Source: Owenia fusiformis (lineage: Eukaryota > Annelida > Polychaeta > Sabellida > Oweniidae). From it: DNA of 64,000 nucleotides. Position numbers and translations under genes: made by a program. Positions 22,842 to 31,800 of the stretch are shown piece after piece; position 1 is the stretch's first letter; the number at the start of each line of letters is the position of its first letter. Under the pieces are notes generated by a model. The model was not told the DNA's origin. It saw only the letters and a list, made by a program, of their open reading frames with translations, and did no database searches. The DNA lies in NCBI GenBank assembly GCA_903813345.2, contig CAIIXF020000006.1, positions 1,736,001 through 1,800,000 on the forward strand, written 5' to 3'.

Positions 22842-25800
22842 GTGAGTCTGAGTTTTTTGCATTGCCCCTCGGAAAAAGTGTCAATTGATAGTCACTTGTA
22901 CCATGGTCTTTCGATGTGGATTTGGTGAAAATGGGTCGGGATCAAGAGGTTAATTTCAGAAGGAATATTGATATAATATCCACATTTGACTTTTCAAAGC
23001 CTTTCTTCAATACTTTCGAAATCATACAGCATCAGTGACACACAGGGATATGGGATGATGTGTTTTGTATTGATAAGGTACAGTATGCTTGCTTGGATCT
23101 CATTATTAAGGAGTTGCATCACAGAATCACGAAATGACAAGTGTTATGCGAAAATGCGCCACCATTTCATTTTCTACATAATAGGTAGAACCATGGAAGA
23201 TAAGCCTAGTCGGGGGCCACAAGATATATCAGATAAGAGGCCCAGACTAGGTTTAACTTGTTGAACTTGGGGAGAAATGAAGGTGAGCAATACCTTTTGG
23301 GTATATCCCATATACGTATACGGTTGTAATTAATGCATGTAATCATGGAAGGCAGACCCAGGAACCCCCTCCTTATATGAGCCCTGTTTTCTCGTGCCCT
23401 ATGCACTCATACATAGTCATACAAGTACACACCAAAGCCATTTGTACAAGTTGTGGACCACTCAGTCAATCAGTGATATTTGAGCTGTAATTAGAGAATA
23501 TACAATGATGAACAAATGGGACAAGTATTACGTATAATAACTCACAATAAATGTGTCATTATGACAGTTGTTTCTTTGATTGCTCAGATGATCGCCAACC
23601 ATGCGATTTTTCAAAGATTTCATATCAAGTGATTCTATTCGCAGATCACTCGGTAGGTTTAAAATGAGACGCTTTAGGTTTCATTGTGAAATATGAAAAG
23701 CCCAGCTGACTTAACGGGAAAATGCTTGCCTGCCATGTGGTCTCTATAACTACATCAATAAAGCAATTATAATTGTCAGTTTGCATGACAATGTGAAAAT
23801 GATATTTGCCCAAATATCGCATTTGATGGAAAGGTCCGCTTTTAATTATTTATTATAAACTTTGACCTAATTTATGCATTTAGTCTATTTTCAAATAAAA
23901 CCCCTGATAATGTTGTGTTGTATATATTATATATTTGTATTTTAGAGTAGGAATATTGTATTTTAGAGTCTCAGTGGATGTGTCGAGAAAGATGAACATT
24001 TAGCTGTGGGTTATTTCCTGAGGGGTGTGGTATATTTCAAGACAAACAGGTAAAAAGAATTGTAGTCTCTAGGTTCAGTTATAATATATAGGCTTTTATT
24101 AGATTTGAGTATGACTGCATCAAGCCCTTTGCTGGTCTTGCATCAAGCCCTCTTTTAGTATGGCATCAAGCCCTCTGTAAGTATTGTGTCAAGTCCTCAG
24201 TTAGTATTGAGTCAAGCTCTCTGTTAGTATTGCACCAAGCCCTTTGTTAATATTGCACCAGGCCCTTTGTTAGTATTACGACAAGCCCTTTGTAACTATT
24301 GCGTCAAGCCCTCTGTTAGTATTATATCAAGCCGTCTGAGTATTACATCAAACCCTCTGTTAGTATTACGTCAAGCCCTCTGTTAGTACTGCATCAAATC
24401 CTCTGTTACTCTGTTAGTATTGCATTAAGATCAAGCCCTGTGTTAATATTGCATCAAACCCTCTATCAGTATTGCATTAAGTTCAAGCCCTCTGTTAGTA
24501 TTGCATCAAATCCTCTGTTAGTTTTATATCAAGTGTGCCCTCCTGCAATTTTCTCAAACACAGATTCAGAGGCTACATATATAGCAGGGGGAGTTCTGAC
24601 TTGAACTACTATTACTCTGTTTCATTCAGTGTTATAAAGAGCATATTGAATGTTGTTTGATTAAGAGCATTTATACATTTATGACAAATTCCACATTTAA
24701 CTATTGTACAATGAGTCACAAAAGCAGTACTAAATAACTTTAATAACAATGAAGTGCTTGAAATACTCCAACATAAATGCACTGTTGGGTCAGACTCATA
24801 ATATATAAACTTACACTGAAATAGATTACTCAGTAATCAGGGCTTAATTATGCATAATTCCAGTGAATTTATAGACATGAATATAATTCAGAGTTGATGT
24901 TATATACAGCAAAACATAACACTTGAATGCTCATCTAAATAAACCTCTATAATTTATACACTTTTAATGGGACCCATTTTATCCCCCCCCCCATTTGGTG
25001 TCATGTTATATCTGTATTTGAAAGATGAATGACCCCATAGCACTCACATATTGAGTCCCACAATTATTCATCTTATAGGGGTTTTACTGTACAAATACAA
25101 TGTACATTTATTTTTATGTTTTGTTAAGAGGCTTTGCAATGCAATCAGATTTGTCCACTTAATTTTTGTTACCTATATAAATTCTATTTCGTGACTTTTC
25201 TGTCCATGCAAACATTTACATTCTTATTTCTGCTAACTCATTCCAAGTACTAATATATTGTGACTCAACATTTTGCATTGTACATTGAGATTTGGTACTC
25301 GCCAGTTAAATGCTTATGTTTTTATATGTGATATTATTCACTATTTTCGGTATTTTGTGATTATTGTAAATGCCCAGGTATAAATGTAGCTGAATCATCT
25401 GAGCATTTTCTGTGTTTGTGCCTAAGTTTATCACACGAAGGCAAATTGCATATATATAATAGGATTTATTTGTACTGATGCCCTTTTAAGGCCAAACGTA
25501 CATCCAACATACAATTTTCATTGACAGTAAAAACAGCAATAAAGTAAAGAAAATAGGATTACATTCTTCAAATGACATATGAAATGTTACTTTGATATAA
25601 GAATCCTATCTCTACCAATCATTATAACTATCTAGAGTCCATTTCACTGCTTCATTGCATCAGTAGAATGGCAAAAATAAGAAATTGGGAGACCATTGTG
25701 CAATAATATATGGAAAAGTATATTCATAATGTACATGAATGACATTTGTATATTTCAGATTTTTTAGTTTTTTGTGCAATAAGCCTGTGCCGTCTTGTAA

Positions 25801-28800
25801 TTCGAAGAATTTCAGCCATGTTAATCTTATTGAAAATAACATGGCAGAGAAGCATCCAAATATAAGAGGCCACACTCTTTATAAGCCAAACTAGAAGCAA
25901 TCCAAGATATACAAATGTCATTCATGTACAATAGAATTATAGTTTTCTATATTTTATTGCAAAATGATATTTTGATTTCTTATTTTTTAGCTTTTACTGA
26001 CGCAGTTAAACGGTGAAATGGACTCTAGGCCTTAGAAAACGTTAAATGAAATGATTCCTTTTCATTTATGAAATCTATTAAATGCACTTTCGATTTCCAA
26101 TTGAATGTCAAAGTGCTCTAATAACGAAAGTGAAAGTGTTTGGCCGTTGTCAGAAATCCCCCCAAAACAAATGTCATAATTGCTGGAATTACACCCAAAA
26201 AAATGCTAAAAGCGCTTTAGTGAAAAGCGCTTTAAAAAATCACCATCCTGATTACACCAACATTTATAAAGCGCCTTTGAATTTTTATTTTGAAACTACA
26301 CGTCATTTCTAAAATGCTTTTCGTGCACTTTTAATGATGAAGATATGGAGAATATCCAGCAGATGTATACATCTACAATAAATGTATTCTTTTAGCATCT
26401 AAGAGAAAGCGTAACTGAGACTTGCCAGTGATGTGAACTTACTTTCAATTTTTGCGATATAATTAAATGACCTATTGCATTTTTAGGTCCCATCCATCAT
26501 TTCCAGTATTTTTGCGGTGGCCCATATGTGTAGCATTTGAAATACGCTTTTGAGAAGTGCTTTTGTAAAACGGCAATCGTGATTACATTTTTTTTTTGGG
26601 TTAAAACCTTAGGCACCTTTCTAAAACACATGGTGTAATTCCAGCAAATGAATGTCTCCATATCCTCCAACGTATATTATTACCACCTTACTACAGACCT
26701 GTTCTAGGGGTATTAGTGCTAGTTTCGACCTGAGCAGTATGTGACGTCATAGTGGCGGGGCATATTTTTCCCCGGGAAATTAGATTTCGCTCAGTTCTTG
26801 TTATTTCAACCCTGGGCATTACCGGTGGTAATAATACTAATAATGTCATTTCTGCAGGCAATATTATACAAATAGCGACTGCCATTGAGGGTAACAGTGT
26901 AAATTATTTCTCGGTGGGAATATCCTCTAAAATGTACTATTCCCGAAGCTGCAGGCTTGTAGAGGATAATCCCAAGGAGAAATCATTTACACTATTGCTC
27001 GAAATTAGGCTGACTCACTATTTGTTTTATTATATACCCTATACTGACTCTTGTCCGGTTACCTCCGCGAAGGCCAAAAGGGCTTACAAAGCCCCCTCCC
27101 CAGGTCTATTGTTAGCATTATAAGCTGTGACGTCATAATATGCTTAACAGAATTTTTTCCTAAGAAATTTCTGAGACTCTCACTTGACAAATTCAATCGC
27201 GTTTAACACAAGAAATAGATTATCATAACACTTGAAATTACACAGACGTTGCTTATATTGTATCGTTCACGCACGTCTGTCATGGTGAACGGAGTTGATT
27301 TGCCCAAAAATGGCAATGTTATTGAATTTGATTTAAGTCTCATATGTTCTGAAAATTGCAAAAAGTAGGGGTCTCCTACTCCATCAATTTTTTTTAATTT
27401 TACATTTTCTTCATATGGAATGAAAGATGAATATCCACTCTAAATGTATAAGTAATGAAAAGTATTATACATACATGGTAACATAATGTATTTTTACTTT
27501 AAAGGTCACATATTTTCAGGTAATAATGTTCCTTAAAGGTATGTCATTTCAATACATCCTTGAAAATGAGTAAATAGACAAGTAAAAGACTCAAAACCAG
27601 TCAACCCATATAAGTACCCATTATTATACCTTATTTCTTGCTTTAGATATACATAGTTAAAAAAGACTTCCACTGCTGTGAATATGACAGACACGTGTTT
27701 CATATTTTTGCGTGTGAAGAGATAAATAACCAATAAAACATATCAAAATTTTAATCACTTTTTATCATATAGTCTCATATACAGGTTTTTAATATGGTTT
27801 GAATACATGTCGACTAAAACATATAATACTTAGGAAGCTTACATACTTACATGCATAATACAAAATGGATAGGTTCAAAAAGTAATTCATGTCAAAAATT
27901 GTTCTAACATTGTCACATTAGATTTTTAAAAAGCAGATTTTTCAGTGACTAACTTTTTCAGATGAAAATTGAAATGGCTGATAATTATTATATTGCCCAT
28001 TTTTGGATAGGTCATTTGTTTTTATATGCATAATAAATTATATATAAATTGATAAATTGCTCATAACAAAAGCTGATCCAAGAGCCCATGCTTAACTCAT
28101 TATCCCAACGAACGAAGTTCGGTAGGGATATAGTGAAGCCCTCCGTCCGTCCGTCAGTCCGTCAGTCCGTCAGTCTGTCAGTCCGTCAGTCAGTCAGTCC
28201 GTCCGTCCGTCCGTCCGGAAGATAACTCAAATATTAGTTGACGGATTTTCTTCATATTTGGTGGAAAGATGTATATTGATGAATAGTTTTACGCAAAAAA
28301 AAAATTTTCAAGATGGCCGCCGCTTTAAAAATGACGGGACTTTTTCGCAAAAATCATAAATTTTTCATTCTAAACCAAAGTAATTAATATTATTGTTTGA
28401 AATTTTGGTAGTATATTCGCAACATCTATCCATTTCATATATATTCCGTGTTTTTCATCCTGACCCCCAGGGGCCGTGTATGGGGGGTCAGGAAAACAGA
28501 CATTTTCGCTAATTTTTAGATCTTTCTTAAGTATAGCTTTATTATACTCAAATGAAAGGTAATTAAGAGTAGATTGCAAATATTGTATCTTTTTTCTGAT
28601 TCGAGCCTCGTAAAATTCAAAATGGCCGTCTAATGTACGATTTCACAATAATTTTTCGATCCCTTCAAAGTATAGCTATATAATACTCAAATTGAAGGAA
28701 TTCTGGAGTAGATCACAATTATGGTATTATTTTTCAGATTTGTACCTCAGAAAATTCAAAATGGCTGCTTTGCAGGAATTCGCAATTCTAAAATCTAAAT

Positions 28801-31800
28801 TTTTCAATTTAAACCAAAGTAATGAGTATAATTGATTGGAATTCGGTAATTGATATTTTGTTCGTTGGGATTTGCTACTCCGCGGAGTTGCCGTTATCTA
28901 GTTTAATATGAGTCCCTCACTAGCTCTGAGGAGGCATCATCCAAACAATATAAGTTTAGTTTAGTACAAGCCCATGTTACTCCCCCACTACATACCTCCC
29001 CACTTCTGGTGGTGAAATAGATAAGGAGATTCAGAGATTTGAAGCTAAATCCAGTTCTATTTTCCAGATTTCCTGATGCACTTAGGGACTTTGAGGCAGC
29101 ACACAAAAAGCTTAGAGAGAAAGATGTTATTGACTACAAACAGTTAGGGCTAAGACATAAGCTGTACGCCTGCGAATGTCTCCACAACCAAGCTCTAGTT
29201 CATCTGTACCAGCAAGATGTTGCTAAGGCTAGGCAACTTTTGGGTAATGCCTGGGTCACATTTGCTCCGATTAATCAGCCGGCGCCTAGCCGATTGCAGT
29301 ATTCTGTTCAAATCTGATTTCAACTTGCTCCGAATTGACTATTTTTTTAAGTTCTCAGGGGCTCACATCAGACCTCAAGACCTGAGATTTGACCCTCAAT
29401 TTTGAACAAAATACTCAATCGGCCAGGCGCATGGAACTACAATAAGTGTAAAATATTTTCACAAATAAAATTGTGTTCAGTGTGTTTAAAGCTTGTAGAC
29501 AATGCTAAGTACAAATGTATTATTATAATGTTTATAGGTGAAGCCCAGAACTTGAAAGTTGAAAAGAAGCATAGTGTTTGTGATACTGCACTCTCCAAAG
29601 CAGCTGTGAGTACATTGTTCATAGCTATTTGGGTTTTAACCTACTAGCCCGAATTGCATAACACTCTAATTCTGACCACCTAACTTCCTTGATATTGTAC
29701 AATTACTGTAAGAAGTTTATGAAGTTGTTATGTGCAAATGCTTGTTTATTGACAAAGATATATTTTAAATTTTCATTGTTAGTGACGATTTCAGGATAAA
29801 AGATGATTATCATCTCACCACTCAATTTTCCCTAGCAACAGTGAAATACAACAAAAGGAGTGGGTGATCCCTAACAACTGTCACATTTGTGATTATGATC
29901 TGTCCTCTTCTTGTAGAACAATGAGGCATTCCCTCTTATAGAGATACCATCAGACGCCCTCTTCAAGCCTCCAAAGTCAGTCATCAACAATATGGCCAAG
30001 AAAGACTACCTTGGGAAGGCAAAGGTATAACTTCAGTTCTAAACAATTCTTTTGCATTTGTTTCATTGTCCCTACAGATAAGTTGTTTGTTTCATAAAAA
30101 AACATTTTATTTATGCTGATTTGTGTTTTCATTTAATTTTTACTGAAAGACACAGCATTGCTGAACAAAAGGTAAACTTGTCCTTGAGCCATATAGTAAT
30201 ATCACTACTTGTATGTATTTATTTCTGCTGACTTTTTCACAAAGTCGATTCTGTTTTTCTCCAGTATTGAATTTTATTTTAATTTTTTAAGAATTCTTAA
30301 ATTATAGGTGGTGTCTGTATTAGAAGAAGACAATGCATTCGTAGGATTTTCTGGTCCTAAGATTCTTTTGAAGAAGCAGAGATCTGTTCCAGCTAACATT
30401 ACAGAAGAGGTAGTCATAGTAACCAGCACTGGCCGTCATAGTAACCATGGGCATCCAATATCTATTGAAATCCCATGTAGTAACCAACACTGGTCGTTAT
30501 ACTAATCAAAATTGATTGCCATGGTAACCACCACTGTAAAATCCATTAAACACAAGGAACATCCCCAGATCCCTATTGCTGGTGTAATCATGTTTACCTT
30601 GCTAATATGTCATGCCCTTTGTGGTGTTTTTTGGTTGTTGCTACAACCAAAAAACACCCTGTGTTTGTCGACCATGATTTGGTGATTTAAGGTTTTCATT
30701 TGTAGAACCCAAAGGATGGCTGGTGGCTGAGGAACCCATCTCCCTACACTCCCCATCAATCTGTATTTATGTTTATATCAAAAATGAAGTTGAAATGACA
30801 ACCACTAATGGTTAGACTTACACAGCAGGTTTAATTGCTACGAAGCGTTTTGACAAAATCCTCCATTATTTTTCCTAAATGCTTCATTCAGAAGCAATTT
30901 AGCCCTGCTGTGAATGTTGACCCTCCAAGCACACCTTTATAACTTTACAAATACTGTGTATGTGAACACCATGAAAATATTAGCACATGTAGACCCATTA
31001 ATACATTAGATTAGGATGCAGTTATTGTATGGACTGAACATGAATCCCTAAATTACAAGAAACATATTTCTACTTTTGAAACCCCTAAACAATGTTACTG
31101 TTAGATGTCATATAACTATGCCAACAATTACTGATATTGTCAATATAACTTTCAAAGGTCTACAATCTATAAAGTTGTCCAATTTATTTACAGTAGTATG
31201 CCATTTATTTGAACATAATGTTAAGTTACTTAATATGTAAAACAAATACCCTTAACAAGTTTTGTTTTTAATTCACGCATGGAATTTCCATGTCACAGAA
31301 AAATCATATCAAACATGTTTAACAGAAACTTGCATTTGGAGATTTGGCGTATAGAGCATTGAATAACACGATCCAATCCAACACAGTTCAATTTCTTTCA
31401 AATGTAAAATGAGCTTCTGATTGGTCTAAACAGATCAAAGAAATCTTGTCTCTGAAGAGTACTGCAACAACTTTATATATTTTATTTTGATGCTTCATAC
31501 CCTGAGGAAACTGAGCGAATCAATTCATGGTGTTAAAAATATTTATTTTTATTTGTTGTTTCAGGTCATATCTGCAGTTTGTGAAAATGATCGCTTCTCT
31601 GGCTTTGATGGACCACGCCTTGTAAGTTCATATAAAATCTAATATAATTTCCATTATCATGTGCACCATTCTTCAAATGGGAGTAATATTCTCAATTTAC
31701 CTAAAATATTTTTCAGATGATGTCCGACAGTCAAAAAATCCATTTATTTTCTCATTCTGCCGTATTCTTAAGTTTTTCGCCCATTGTAATATATTTGGCC

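Noticed and set aside
26752-27123. 123-codon ORF
   Set aside because: It runs through a palindromic repeat and has no protein-family feature; the opposite strand is open too.
29244-29317. Continuation of p67phox-like exon 3 to the ORF end
   Set aside because: The sequence after the GGTAATG donor loses family similarity, while splicing there to 29538 keeps frame and similarity.
30623-30658. Perfect hairpin as a microRNA precursor
   Set aside because: A 16-bp stem with a 4-nt loop is too short for Drosha/Dicer processing.
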